DNA from: JAPPLB01 sp965218555 | GTDB lineage: Bacteria > Acidobacteriota > Terriglobia > Bryobacterales > UBA6623 | Length of the DNA: 64,000 nucleotides | Direction of reading: 5' to 3' | Assembly (NCBI GenBank): GCA_965218555.1 | Contig: OZ244625.1 | Span: 2,666,001 to 2,730,000 of the forward strand | In this document: in pieces, positions 48,839-58,756 of the stretch | How positions within the stretch are numbered: position 1 is the stretch's first letter | How the letters are laid out: each line of letters opens with the position of its first letter | Made by a program: the position numbers and the translations under genes | Notes under the pieces: generated by a model | Seen by the model: only the letters and a program-made list of their open reading frames with translations | Told to the model about the DNA's origin: nothing | The model's database searches: none

Positions 48839-51145
48839 TTAGCTCTCCACGTTCTGCCAGTCCGGCCTCTTCAGCACCTCTCGCGGACGGCTTCCGTCCG
48901 GCGGCCCGATGATGCCTTCGCGCTCCATTGCGTCGAGGATGCGGGCCGCCCTGCCGTATCCCAGACGCAGACGTCTTTGCAGGATCGATGTCGACGCCTT
49001 GCCCATCTCGAGCACAATGCGCACAGCATCTTCGTAGGCGGGATCGTCGGGTTCGTCGTCCTCGTCACCGCCTTCACTCTCCTCCGCCGGGGGCGTCAGG
49101 AACTGATCTTCGTAGCGTGGTTCGCCCTGCTCTTTCCAACAGTGGACGACGGCCTCGATCTCTTCTTCCGTAACGAGGGGTCCGTGGAGCCGCTGTATTT
49201 GCGATGAAACAGGCGGGAGATAGAGCATGTCGCCGCGCCCGAGCAAGGACTCAGCGCCCATCGCATCGAGGATCGTCCGCGAGTCGACACGCGTTGCGAG
49301 ACGAAACGAAATTCGAGACGGAATGTTCGCCTTGATGAGACCCGTGATGACATCGACACTCGGCCGCTGCGTCGCGAGGATGAGGTGGATCCCTACCGCA
49401 CGTGCCATCTGCGCCAAACGCGTGATCGCCTCTTCGATCTGACGACCTTCGACCATCATCAGGTCGGCCAACTCATCAATGATGATCACGATATAAGGTA
49501 GCTTGCCGGGCGCTTCGCCTTCGAACTCCGCTGTCCCGCTTGATAGGGAAGTCAGCTTGTCAGCCTTGCGGTTGTATTGAGCCAGGTTCCGGACTCCGAA
49601 TTCGGCGAGCAACTTGAGACGGCGTTCCATCTCGCGTGTTGCGTTCTTCAGCGCATGGGAGGCCTTCTTCATGTCGGTGATCACGGGCGTGAGCAGATGT
49701 GGGATATCGATGTAGAGCCCCAATTCCACGGTTTTGGGGTCAACCAAGATAAAGCGCACCTCGTCCGGCGTGGCCTTGTATAGTACGGACATGATGATGC
49801 TGTTGACCAGGACGCTCTTGCCGGATCCAGTCGAGCCGGCAACAAGCAGGTGCGGCATCGAGGCGAGATCGGCGGTCTTGATACGTCCGTCAATGTCTTT
49901 GCCCATCGCCATCGTCAGCAGCGAGTCGGATTCGCTGAACTCCGGCGCTTCGATCACCTCCCGGAACGAAATCACTTCTCGCCTGCGGTTGGCAACCTCG
50001 ATGCCTATGGTGGACTTACCGGGGATGCGCTCCACCATGATCGATTCGCATTCGAGCGCCAGACAGAGATCCTCTGACAAGTTCACGATCTTGGTGTACT
50101 TTATGCCCGGGTCGGGCTTGAACTCGAAGGTGGTAACAACCGGACCGGGGTTGATCTGCGTGACGCTCCCTCCGACACCGAACTCTTCGTATTTGGTACA
50201 GATCTGTCGGGCAATTGCATGGAGTTCTTCGGGATCGTAGGCGGTTCGCGGATCAGGACGGCGCAGCAACAGTGTGGACGGCAGATGGTATGTCCTGGGC
50301 TGCTCATCGGGGATCGGCGCACCGGTCTCCGTCGTGCTGAAGGGCTCCGGTTCAGTTTCCAACGAGTCGGCGGATTCCGAATCCGCCTCGTATGGGATGA
50401 TCGGAGGCAGCTCGAAGTCTTCAGGTGCGTTCTGGCCCGACTCGACGGGATCGGCGGGATCCCGAGGCTCCTCCCGAGCTTCACCAACCGACAGCGCAGC
50501 AGAGGGGTCGATGAGGATATGCCGCCGTGGGCTTCTCTCGGCTGCGGGGGCCTTTCGACTGTCCCGCCAAGCCCTGCCAGGCTTCTTGAAAACGTCAAAT
50601 CGGCGAGACGCCTCGACGAACCAACCCCTGCCCGCGCGCAGTTCAAACGACGTGATCAGATACACGGAGACGATCGCGAACATCGCCAAGACTAAAATCA
50701 GGCCCACCTGGTTGAGATAGAAAATCAGCAATTCTGACAACAGCGCCCCGAGCACACCGCCAGTTGAGATGGTTCCTCGCCAAGGGACGGTGTCACTCAC
50801 ACTGAATCCCGTTGCCAAGACCAGTAACAGCAATACCGACCCGGTCGCCCTGCTGATCGGCATGGCAAGGGGCTTCGAGCAAACCCAGCACCAGCCCAGC
50901 ACCATCAAGTACAGAGGGAGTAGAAAGGCGGCCAATCCCAGCAATTGCAACAGCAGGTCGCTGAGATACGCCCCCGGAATGCCGATCAGGTTGCTGGCCG
51001 ATTTCGTCGATCTGACTACGTTCCAGGAGGGGTCGAACGGCTGGTAGGAGATCAGGCTAAGGCCCAGCGCGATAGCCAGACTGAGCACAACGAAGCCAAT
51101 CGGCTCATTCAGCCGTCGACTGTCAGTGGGTTGTAAGAAGCGCAT
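48839..51145 (-). CDS. ftsK: DNA translocase FtsK/SpoIIIE
   Basis: 768 residues. Four or five N-terminal TM helices (to about 165), an acidic/Pro linker (about 200-290), and the motor: HLLVAGSTGSGKSVLVNSII (Walker A, about 415), PYIVIIIDELADLMMVEG (Walker B), HLILATQRPSVDVITGLIKA. The C-terminal gamma winged helix (YEDAVRIVLEMGKASTSILQ and RRLRLGYGRAARILDAM) reads polar DNA sequences. Moves chromosome termini at division. Last of a three-gene run behind uppP (61-bp gap). Confidence 0.94.
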   Translation of the reverse strand: MRFLQPTDSRRLNEPIGFVVLSLAIALGLSLISYQPFDPSWNVVRSTKSASNLIGIPGAYLSDLLLQLLGLAAFLLPLYLMVLGWCWVCSKPLAMPISRATGSVLLLLVLATGFSVSDTVPWRGTISTGGVLGALLSELLIFYLNQVGLILVLAMFAIVSVYLITSFELRAGRGWFVEASRRFDVFKKPGRAWRDSRKAPAAERSPRRHILIDPSAALSVGEAREEPRDPADPVESGQNAPEDFELPPIIPYEADSESADSLETEPEPFSTTETGAPIPDEQPRTYHLPSTLLLRRPDPRTAYDPEELHAIARQICTKYEEFGVGGSVTQINPGPVVTTFEFKPDPGIKYTKIVNLSEDLCLALECESIMVERIPGKSTIGIEVANRRREVISFREVIEAPEFSESDSLLTMAMGKDIDGRIKTADLASMPHLLVAGSTGSGKSVLVNSIIMSVLYKATPDEVRFILVDPKTVELGLYIDIPHLLTPVITDMKKASHALKNATREMERRLKLLAEFGVRNLAQYNRKADKLTSLSSGTAEFEGEAPGKLPYIVIIIDELADLMMVEGRQIEEAITRLAQMARAVGIHLILATQRPSVDVITGLIKANIPSRISFRLATRVDSRTILDAMGAESLLGRGDMLYLPPVSSQIQRLHGPLVTEEEIEAVVHCWKEQGEPRYEDQFLTPPAEESEGGDEDDEPDDPAYEDAVRIVLEMGKASTSILQRRLRLGYGRAARILDAMEREGIIGPPDGSRPREVLKRPDWQNVES

Positions 51146-51206
51146 TCCTCTCCACCCCCGTTCCCACCCGATGCTCCGGTTGGTCCGCGCCTTTTGCGGA
51201 GACCGC

Positions 51207-52049
51207 TCAAACGGGGAAGCGGAAGAATAACGCCAAGGCCAATATTATTATGCCAAAGATTACACGGTAGTAGACGAAGACTCGCATCGTCGAGCGCTGG
51301 AGATAGCGGAGGAACAAGGCGATTACGACATGGCCCCCCACGGCGCTGACCAGGATGCCGACCAGGAAGGGGATGTGCATATCGGTCGGGATTCCTTCTC
51401 CCAAGACGTCAATGGTGGCCTTGACGGACGCGCCGGCGATGATGGGCGCCGAGAGCAGAAAGGAAAACCGGGCCGCCGCCGGACGTTTGAAGCCCAGAAA
51501 CAGCGCAGTGGCAATCGTGATGCCGGATCGCGAGGTTCCGGGGATCAATGCAATGGCTTGTGCGCAACCGATAAGCATGGCTTGACGGAGGCTCATTCGG
51601 TCGAGATCGTTATCGAGTCGTCCGCGGCGTTCAGCCCACCAAATCAAGAATCCGACCGTGATGAGCATGACGCCTATGACGATCGGACTGCGCAGCGTGC
51701 TCTCGACGTAATCCTCGAGCGCCAGCCCGGCGATGCCCGCCGGAAAGGTTGCCGCCACCAGAAACCAGAACAACCGCGGGTTCTCGTACAGCGCCACATC
51801 AGGATGATCGGGGCTCGGGGGGAAGACCTGCTTGCCGAGGCCTGAAAAGATCAGCCGAATCCAACTCCGGGCGAAGTAGGCCAGTACGGCGATCAGCGTT
51901 CCGAAGTGCAATGCGATGTCGAAGAATAGACCGGGATCCTTCCAGCCCAGAGACCAGGGTACGAGCACCAGGTGGGCAGTGCTGCTGACCGGTAGAAACT
52001 CCGTGGCTGCCTGGACGAGCGCCAGGACAACCACTTGCAAGAGCGGCAT
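51207..52049 (-). CDS. uppP: undecaprenyl-diphosphatase
   Basis: 280 residues, about eight TM helices. Dephosphorylates undecaprenyl pyrophosphate to recycle the cell-wall lipid carrier; also gives bacitracin resistance. Catalytic motifs: (E/Q)xxxE as QAATEFLPVSSTAHLVLV and PGTSRSGITIATAL (PGxSRSxxT). Eight bases after the larA-like gene and 61 bp before ftsK, so cotranscription with both is likely. Confidence 0.95.
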   Translation of the reverse strand: MPLLQVVVLALVQAATEFLPVSSTAHLVLVPWSLGWKDPGLFFDIALHFGTLIAVLAYFARSWIRLIFSGLGKQVFPPSPDHPDVALYENPRLFWFLVAATFPAGIAGLALEDYVESTLRSPIVIGVMLITVGFLIWWAERRGRLDNDLDRMSLRQAMLIGCAQAIALIPGTSRSGITIATALFLGFKRPAAARFSFLLSAPIIAGASVKATIDVLGEGIPTDMHIPFLVGILVSAVGGHVVIALFLRYLQRSTMRVFVYYRVIFGIIILALALFFRFPV

Positions 52050-52057
52050 TCAGGGAG

Positions 52058-53338
52058 TTAGTGCGCGACCGCCTCCGCTTCCCCAACGACGACCAGATTG
52101 CCGTCGGCAGCGAACTCGATCTCGCGCACCTCCCCCAGAATCTCAACTTCGGGGTTCTGGCGTACTTCGTCAAGAAGGTTCTCGCTGATCATGAGCTCGT
52201 TGATGTCCATGGTGTTGCGGATCCAAGCGATCGAGACCTCGCTGACGTCGAGCTTTCCGCAGGTGGGCGCAATTTTCTCGATGCAGGTGCGGTCGTCAGC
52301 GAAGTGCAGCGGGACATAGGAGGCGGTGAGGCTCGACGCGGTCAGGCTGTTGATCCAAGTCGGCTCGAAGTCGACCTTGTTGTAGAGCCTGTCGGAGATT
52401 ACATCCGACAGGCCGATGCCCACCGCGTTGCCGTTGCTGAGCGGGCTCAAGTCGCGTGAAAAGATGCGGTGGATCGTCGGAACGCCGTCCCAGCCGTTGG
52501 GGCCGCGGCGTCCACTGCGGTTGATGATCTTGGTGTCCATACCGGAGCCGCTGAAGTTCTTGCCGATCTCGTCAACGATGAGAATGTCGAGTTCCTTGAC
52601 CGGTATGTTCGGTTTCCAGGATTTCACGCGCGCCAACAGCTCTTCTTCTTCCTCGACCATGCCCGCCGCGCCGACAGCCTGAACTTTGGCGGTGTGGTGA
52701 TGGGCGTCTTCCAGGATCGCCAACCCGCCGAGCATCTTGCCTGTACCAAGCACCACTGCGCCTACGGTACGGATGACGTGCTCCAAGCCGAGCTTGAGCC
52801 CGTGAGTGTGATAGACCTGCGCCCCGGCACGTTTGCCCAGCCCGATGGCCATCATCTTGTGGATGCCGCTTTCGAGCTTGCCTTCAAAGTCAGTGTGCCA
52901 TTTGATCCGCGAGCACAGCATGACTCCGTCGGCTTCGAGCGCATCTTTCGCCATGACGACTTCGATGCCGTCCGGCGTTGTGCCGATCGGCTCGACGTCG
53001 AGCGAACTGACGATCGGGCAACCCATCGTCTTTTCATTGATCCCGTAATGCGCCAGAACCTCGGCCTGCCCCGGTCCGGTCGCCGCCCCGTGGCTCCCCA
53101 TGACGGGGATGATGAACGGCCGGCAGTCGCGCGACTTCCAGAAGTCCACGACGGCCTTGGCGATCATGTCGATGTTCGTGATGCCGCGGCTGCCCACGCC
53201 CACCGCGATACGACTTCCCGCTGGTACCCCTTTCGTCCACTCGGCAGCCCCCATCGTCTCGCGGACGGCAAAGGGAATGTCCGGCAATCCCCGGTCCGGA
53301 AAGTTCTGTCGAATGGGAACAAGCTTCTGAAGTTGCAT
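52058..53338 (-). CDS. LarA/DUF2088-family protein
   Basis: 426 residues. N-terminal LarA-like domain: PVMGSHGAATGPGQAEVLAHY (the GSHG motif) and a KWHTDFEGKLESGIHKM region; C-terminal half KELDILIVDEIGKNFSGSGMD and GRRGPNG. LarA is a nickel-pincer lactate racemase; many homologues act on other 2-hydroxyacids, and the pincer Lys cannot be confirmed here. No larB/C/E genes in the window, so cofactor supply is unknown. First gene of the run with uppP and ftsK. Confidence 0.75.
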   Translation of the reverse strand: MQLQKLVPIRQNFPDRGLPDIPFAVRETMGAAEWTKGVPAGSRIAVGVGSRGITNIDMIAKAVVDFWKSRDCRPFIIPVMGSHGAATGPGQAEVLAHYGINEKTMGCPIVSSLDVEPIGTTPDGIEVVMAKDALEADGVMLCSRIKWHTDFEGKLESGIHKMMAIGLGKRAGAQVYHTHGLKLGLEHVIRTVGAVVLGTGKMLGGLAILEDAHHHTAKVQAVGAAGMVEEEEELLARVKSWKPNIPVKELDILIVDEIGKNFSGSGMDTKIINRSGRRGPNGWDGVPTIHRIFSRDLSPLSNGNAVGIGLSDVISDRLYNKVDFEPTWINSLTASSLTASYVPLHFADDRTCIEKIAPTCGKLDVSEVSIAWIRNTMDINELMISENLLDEVRQNPEVEILGEVREIEFAADGNLVVVGEAEAVAH

Positions 53339-53895
53339 GATCAGGTGTCTATTATAGGAGGTTGGGCGCTAAAGACCTCACTACGACATTCTCCTGATCC
53401 GTCTGAAGAGCGGCCTGGAGAGGAATGATCGGGATGGGCGAGGCGGTAGGGGTTTCAGTCAAGACGGCCGGGGCCGTTGTCGTCATACGGGTTACGCCCG
53501 TCGGGAGCGGTCATCTAAGCCCCCCTCTGGAGAGTTCTTCGCGGCAAGAGTTGGCGCGAGCCCGACGAGACTGGATCGAGGAGAGGGGGCGGCGTTGGGC
53601 GGATCAGTCGATCGCTTCCGTCGACCAGGACGCCGTCCGGACCGCTGCCGGCAACAAGCAGATCCAAGGTCGCCCAGGAAGCCGCGACGGGCTCCGAGCC
53701 GTTGATCGCCGTTGTGGCTGCTGCGGCTCCCCGCGGTGTCCGGCCTGCGCCAGGGTACGTCTCCCCGAGGCTTCTTGATCTGTCTTTAAATACCGGTGCT
53801 CCTGCGTGTGGCCCTTCACGGACGGATTCAGGAACAGGCCGATTCAAATGCTATAATACCTATCGAATTAGTAGAGATTGCTTGGGGAGGTATGG
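53339..53895. other. intergenic region, no recognised gene
   Basis: 557 bp between divergent genes. Several frames stay open (for example minus-strand 53847-53515 with ATLDLLVAGSGPDGVLVDG), but none matches a known family or has a good ribosome site. The GGGGAGG at 53880-53886 belongs to the reductase gene. Confidence 0.4.
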
Positions 53896-56028
53896 ATGGC
53901 TACTGCGGGAACCGCCACAGGTGATCTTTGGGCTGAGCTGCCGGAGGCGGTTCGGCAGGAGATCGACGTTTTTGAAACCGAGCTTCGCCGGGTGCAGGCG
54001 GGGCAGATGCCGGAGAAGGTGTTCCTCGAGTTCCGGCTGCGGCACGGCGTCTACGGACAGCGGCAAGACGGCGTTCAAATGCAGCGCATCAAGATCCCGA
54101 TGGGGGTTTTGAGCATCGACCAGATGATCCGCCTGGCCGACCTGTCAGAGGAGTACGCCGTCGGTGTCGCTCACATCACGACGCGCCAAGATGTCCAATA
54201 CCACTACGTCGATATCAACGACACCCCGAATCTGATGCGACGGCTGGCCGGAGTCGGCATCACCACCAAAGAAGCCTGCGGCAACGTTGTCCGCAATGTC
54301 ACGGCCTGCCCGCAGGCCGGTGTTTGCGCGGACGAGCCCTTCGACGTAACGCCGTATGCTCGTGCGATGGCCTATTTCCTGCTACGGCATCCCGACGCGC
54401 AGAATTTCGGCCGCAAGTTCAAGATCGCCTTCTCGGGTTGCGAGGATCACGCCTGCGGCTTGGCCCGCATGCATGACATTGGCGCTATTGCGAAGGTGCA
54501 GGAAATCGACCGCAAGCAGGTCAAGGGGTTCCAAGTCTTTGTCGGCGGCGGCCTAGGTGCGCTCCCATTCCAGGCCAAGCTCTACGCCGATTTCCTGCCG
54601 GCGGAAGGCTTGATGCCGCTGGCGCAGGCGATCTCGCGTGTTTTCGCGCGGCTGGGCGAGAAGCAGAATCGGGCCAAGGCGCGCATGAAGTTCTTGATCG
54701 CCAAACTCGGTTTCGACGAATTCAAACGGCAGGTCGAGTTCGAGATCAAGAAGCTCCCACAAGACCCACTGTGGCAGGCGCAAATCAACGAGGCGATGGT
54801 CGGCTACCATGATCAGCCGCTCAGGGATCCGTCGGAGTTGAAGATCCCCGAAGACGCCTCCCCCGAATTGCTGCGTTGGCTCGACGTCAACGTGCGGCCG
54901 CAGGCCCAACAGGGCTACTCGACGGTCGAGGTCTTCCTGCCACTTGGCGATATTTCGTCCGATCAGTTGCGGGGCTTGGCGAATCTCTGCCGCCGCTACG
55001 TGCAAGACACGATCCGTACAACCGTCGAGCAGAACCTGCTGATTCGCTGGGTGCCGAACGGCGACGTATTGGAGTTTTTTCAAGGCCTCAAGGAACTGGA
55101 ACTCGCCGACGTCGGAGCGGGCCGTATGGCGGACGTCACGGCTTGCCCGGGTACGGACTCCTGCAAGCTGGGCATCGCGTCTTCGCGCGGTCTCGCGGCT
55201 GTGCTGCAAGAGAGGTTCGCGAACGGCCTGTCGCGGCTCGCCGACCGCGACGATCTGAAGATTAAGATCAGCGGCTGCTTCAACTCTTGTGGCCAGCACC
55301 ACATCGCCGATATCGGCCTGTTCGGTTCCGTGCAGCGCAAGGGAATCCACTCGGCGCCGGTCTTTCAGATCACCGTCGGCGGCACGACGAAGCACAACGC
55401 TGCCTCCTACGGTTTGGCTGTGGGCAAAGTGGCCGCCAAGAACGCTCCGGATGCGATCGCGAAGCTGACCGATCTCTACACGGCGGAGAAGAAGGAAGGC
55501 GAGAGCTTTGACGCCTTTGTCGAGCGCATGGGCCGCCCACGGATGAAGGAGGAACTCGCTGAATTCGCCGTGAAGACCGCCTATGAGCAGTCGCCGCAGC
55601 TCTACGAAGACAACCGCCAACCATGGGAATACAAGAAGTCGCTGGGTGTGGGTGAGTGCGCCGGCGAGGTTGTCGATCAAGCCGAGTTCATGCTCGAGGA
55701 CGCCGACCGGCTCAACTTCGAAGCGACCTTGGCTCTCGATGCAGGCAATTGGCGTAACGCCGCGGAAAAGTCGCTTGAAGCGTCAAAAAAGGCGTCCGAT
55801 GGGTTGCTCTCTACCCGGGGGCTGTTATTGTCGGACCACTACGACACGGTCGCGGAGTTTCGTAAACACTTCTACGACACGGGTCGGTTCTTGAGACCGT
55901 TCGCGGAAAACTTCTTCCGGGCGGTCGATGAGCCGATCCAGGGCGTCACACCGGAAAGGGCTCGCCAGCGCGTCGAAGAAACGACGCTCTTCATCGAGCA
56001 GGCGCAGACGGTTTACACCCAGTCTTAA
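53896..56028 (+). CDS. siroheme nitrite/sulfite reductase (ferredoxin type) with extra C-terminal domain
   Basis: 710 residues from ATG 53896 (GGGGAGG nine bases upstream). Six-electron reduction of sulfite to sulfide or nitrite to ammonia. Two ferredoxin-like/NirSir repeats; the second carries the [4Fe-4S]-siroheme cysteines in TACPGTDSCKLGI (about 415-423) and SGCFNSCGQHH (about 459-465). The first half has the structural equivalent TACPQAGVCADEPFD. The catalytic domains end near 580. The last about 125 residues (MLEDADRLNFEATLALDAGN, RRFLRPFAENFF-like) form an added helical, HEPN-like domain absent from classical CysI/NirA. Confidence 0.88.
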   Translation: MATAGTATGDLWAELPEAVRQEIDVFETELRRVQAGQMPEKVFLEFRLRHGVYGQRQDGVQMQRIKIPMGVLSIDQMIRLADLSEEYAVGVAHITTRQDVQYHYVDINDTPNLMRRLAGVGITTKEACGNVVRNVTACPQAGVCADEPFDVTPYARAMAYFLLRHPDAQNFGRKFKIAFSGCEDHACGLARMHDIGAIAKVQEIDRKQVKGFQVFVGGGLGALPFQAKLYADFLPAEGLMPLAQAISRVFARLGEKQNRAKARMKFLIAKLGFDEFKRQVEFEIKKLPQDPLWQAQINEAMVGYHDQPLRDPSELKIPEDASPELLRWLDVNVRPQAQQGYSTVEVFLPLGDISSDQLRGLANLCRRYVQDTIRTTVEQNLLIRWVPNGDVLEFFQGLKELELADVGAGRMADVTACPGTDSCKLGIASSRGLAAVLQERFANGLSRLADRDDLKIKISGCFNSCGQHHIADIGLFGSVQRKGIHSAPVFQITVGGTTKHNAASYGLAVGKVAAKNAPDAIAKLTDLYTAEKKEGESFDAFVERMGRPRMKEELAEFAVKTAYEQSPQLYEDNRQPWEYKKSLGVGECAGEVVDQAEFMLEDADRLNFEATLALDAGNWRNAAEKSLEASKKASDGLLSTRGLLLSDHYDTVAEFRKHFYDTGRFLRPFAENFFRAVDEPIQGVTPERARQRVEETTLFIEQAQTVYTQS

Positions 56029-56192
56029 TTCTCCGCCAACATAGGGACCCTAGCCGGTGGTCACTTGATCAATACCGATTCAGCACGGGGGTCAAGATCG
56101 GGTTTAACACCGACGCAGCGGAGGGTGCGGTGCTTTGTAGTCCCATCGACCCGCGCACGTGAGAGAATGAGACACGGATTGCTGGAGGCAGC

Positions 56193-56420
56193 ATGAGCGG
56201 AGAAATCATGGCCATTGTGGGTGTCGGTGTGGCCCTGGCTGGCCTGATCCTGACCAGCAATCGTGGGTTGAGGCAGGATATGCGGCAGTTGGAGTCTCGG
56301 CTGGAGGGAAGGATCAGCGCGCTGGATGCTCAGATGGGCGAGCTGCGTGAACGTATGGCACACCTGGAGGGGTTGCTGGAAGGGCTGCGGGAAGCCATCA
56401 CCGGACGGGTCGCCAGCTAA
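56193..56420 (+). CDS. small TM plus coiled-coil protein
   Basis: 75 residues: one TM segment (IMAIVGVGVALAGLILTSN, about 5-23) then a continuous coiled coil (RQLESRLEGRISALDAQMGE, LRERMAHLEGLLEGLREAI). GGAGG lies 6 nt before the ATG. A recurrent small-protein type in diverse bacteria with unknown role, often near toxin genes; no toxin is beside it here. Confidence 0.7.
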   Translation: MSGEIMAIVGVGVALAGLILTSNRGLRQDMRQLESRLEGRISALDAQMGELRERMAHLEGLLEGLREAITGRVAS

Positions 56421-56595
56421 AAGACATCGTTTGATCGCGGTCCTGTCCTGCCCCCTGTGGCACTTCTTCGAAGCCCTGGTCCGTTGCCACGCCATCCTGC
56501 TCAACCCGGCGCTGTCGGTGCGCGGCGAGCGCTACGCCTTCAGTGGCCGCCGGAACGATTTTCACACTCACCGGAATCCGATAAGCTTTACCAAG

Positions 56596-57183
56596 ATGAG
56601 TGCCGACCTTCAACGCATCCATGTAAAAATGCTTGCCCAAGCGCCGCCCGGCTTCCGATTGGACCCGTTCCTGGTGATCTTCGGCCACTGGCGGCAGGAC
56701 AAACAGCATCCGGCGCAGTGGGTCGACCTCGCTGACTACGCGCACATGGCGCGAGGCCCGGGAATCCTTCTGGCCGGCCATCAAGGCAATTTCGGGATCG
56801 ACCTCAACCGCCCTGGACTCGGATTGCTCTACGCCGGGAAGAAAGATTTCGGCGGATCGAATGAGGGTCGGATCGTCGAAGCATTCCGGCGCTGCCTGGA
56901 TTTGGCGAAGGCCTTGGTTGCGGAACCGGCCTATCCCGCAGAGCTCCAACTCAGGCCGGAAGCATGGGAGTTCTGCATCAACGACCGTCTGCGGTTTCCG
57001 AACAACGACGAGACGGATGGCGTGCTCCGACCCGCCATCGAAGCCGCGATGAACAAGCTCTTTGGGGAGGGCGGTTGCGACATGCAGCGCGACATGGATC
57101 CGCAACGCCGCTATGGCTTCTCCATCCGAGCTGCCGCCGGCCTGACCCTGGACACCTTGCATAAGCGAGCGAGCGCCGCGTAG
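56596..57183 (+). CDS. conserved hypothetical protein
   Basis: 195 residues from ATG 56596 (MSADLQRIHVKMLAQAPPGF). Upstream in-frame codons reach back to 56326 but overlap the previous gene. Contains DPFLVIFGHWRQDKQHPAQW, GPGILLAGHQGNFGIDLNRP and EFCINDRLRFPNNDETDGVL; no signal, TM or motif I can name. Composition looks like a real cytosolic enzyme or binding protein. No operon partner: the next gene is convergent. Confidence 0.55.
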   Translation: MSADLQRIHVKMLAQAPPGFRLDPFLVIFGHWRQDKQHPAQWVDLADYAHMARGPGILLAGHQGNFGIDLNRPGLGLLYAGKKDFGGSNEGRIVEAFRRCLDLAKALVAEPAYPAELQLRPEAWEFCINDRLRFPNNDETDGVLRPAIEAAMNKLFGEGGCDMQRDMDPQRRYGFSIRAAAGLTLDTLHKRASAA

Positions 57184-57229
57184 CCCCGAGCATCGCAGCC
57201 CATAGCCCTGCCGGACGCCGTGCGCCGGT

Positions 57230-58552
57230 CTACAACTCCAGTTTCCAAGGCGGCCGGTATTCACGCCTCAGGTAAGTCCGGGCTTCCTTGTTATCCGTAG
57301 TTTCGGTCTCGGGATTCCACTCGATGCGTTGGCGGCTCCGCAGCGCCACGTTCGCCAACAGGCAGGTTGCGGTCGAGCGGTGTCCGATCTCAATGTCGCT
57401 CCTGGGCGGCTTGCGGGTCTTCATGGACTCGATGAAATTGGCCCAGTGATCGGTCGTAGTCTCGTTCTCGCTCGTGCCGCTTTCACCGATCAATCGCGCC
57501 ACGCGTTGACGGCTTCCGCCAACGATGGGCCTGGTCTCTGGGATGATCTCCCAACGGCTGCGGTCCACGAACAACGTTCCCTCCGTGCCGTGGAAAAGAA
57601 TGCCGTAGCCTTGGTCCCACATCGACTGTGCATTCGCAGCGCGGTTTTCGTAGACGCACGCAAACCCGGGAAACTCGTACGTGGCTTGCAAGGTGTCCGG
57701 CGTTTCACGATTGTCCTTGAGCGCGTATTTACCCGCAACGGCGGTGATGACGCGCGGGCCCTTCTCGTCCATCGCCCAGAGAACGATATCCAGTAAATGC
57801 ACGCCCCAGTCGGTCATCATGCCGCCGGCGTAGTCCCAGAACCAGCGGAAGTAGGAGTAGTGATTCGGGCCAACTCCGAAGCGGTTCTTGTTGAACACGC
57901 GTTTGGGCGCGGGGCCGAGCCACATGTCCCAGTCGAGGTCGTCGGGCGGGGCGGTGTCAGGTGGATTGCCGATGCCTTCGGGGAACTCGTTGCCGTAATT
58001 CCATGTTCGCACGAAGCTGATGTCGCCCAGCTTGCCGCTTCGTACGATCTCCACCGCCTTCTCAAAGTGCTTGCCGGACCGTTGCTGCGTGCCGACCTGT
58101 ACGATGCGATTGTATTTTCGGGCCGCCTTGACCATCATCCGGCCTTCGTGGACGGTGACCGAGACGGGCTTCTCGACGTACACGTCCTTGCCGGCCTTGC
58201 AGGCCTCGACGGTCATATAGGCGTGCCAGTGGTCGGGCGTCGTGACGCACACCGCATCAATGTCGTTGGCCGCCAGTAAGTCGCGGAAGTCGCGGTACAC
58301 CTTCACGCCGGGCGCCATCTTGAGAGCCAACTCGATATTCGGCTCATAGACTTCGCTGATGGCGACGACCTCCGTGTCCGGGTTGCGAAGCGCCGTTCGC
58401 ATCACGCCCCGCCCGCGCCGGCCCATGCCGATGCATCCGACCCGGAAGCGTTTGCCCGACGAACCGCCTTGTGAGGCGGCCGAACCGGCAATCGATGTAG
58501 CTGCACCCGCGGCTACATAGGAAAGGAAGGTTCTTCTCTCTAGTCTGGACAT
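57230..58552 (-). CDS. Gfo/Idh/MocA-family oxidoreductase, Tat-exported
   Basis: 440 residues. The leader RRTFLSYVAAGAATSIAGSA is twin-arginine type. N-terminal Rossmann fold FRVGCIGMGRRGRGVMRTAL; DAVCVTTPDHWHAYMTVEAC and KDVYVEKPVSVTVHEGRMMV (EKP, catalytic Lys); the C-terminal alpha/beta dimerisation domain includes DYAGGMMTDWGVHLLDIVLW. Exported members carry a tightly bound NAD(P) and act on sugars in glycan breakdown. Same strand as the amidohydrolase at 58757, 204 bp away. Confidence 0.9.
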   Translation of the reverse strand: MSRLERRTFLSYVAAGAATSIAGSAASQGGSSGKRFRVGCIGMGRRGRGVMRTALRNPDTEVVAISEVYEPNIELALKMAPGVKVYRDFRDLLAANDIDAVCVTTPDHWHAYMTVEACKAGKDVYVEKPVSVTVHEGRMMVKAARKYNRIVQVGTQQRSGKHFEKAVEIVRSGKLGDISFVRTWNYGNEFPEGIGNPPDTAPPDDLDWDMWLGPAPKRVFNKNRFGVGPNHYSYFRWFWDYAGGMMTDWGVHLLDIVLWAMDEKGPRVITAVAGKYALKDNRETPDTLQATYEFPGFACVYENRAANAQSMWDQGYGILFHGTEGTLFVDRSRWEIIPETRPIVGGSRQRVARLIGESGTSENETTTDHWANFIESMKTRKPPRSDIEIGHRSTATCLLANVALRSRQRIEWNPETETTDNKEARTYLRREYRPPWKLEL

Positions 58553-58756
58553 ATGTCATTCCGAAGCAACGGAGCCTCGGATGTTAATCCGCAGGTCCGA
58601 GCTGTGGGGCGCGAAAAACATCTCGCTAGTACGCATCCTCGTACACATCTCCTGGGGCTGTGACCAACCGGCAAGCTCCCCATCGCCGGCGGCACCCAGG
58701 GACTACGGGGGTCACACCTGCGGCTCCGTGTATGCGACAGTTCTGCTGCGCGTTGC

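Noticed and set aside
53425..53847. Overlapping open frames upstream of the siroheme reductase
   Set aside because: No family match, no ribosome site, and both strands are equally open in GC-rich sequence.
54553..55680. Minus-strand open frame opposite the siroheme reductase
   Set aside because: Shadow frame; the plus strand carries the iron-sulfur/siroheme cysteine motifs.
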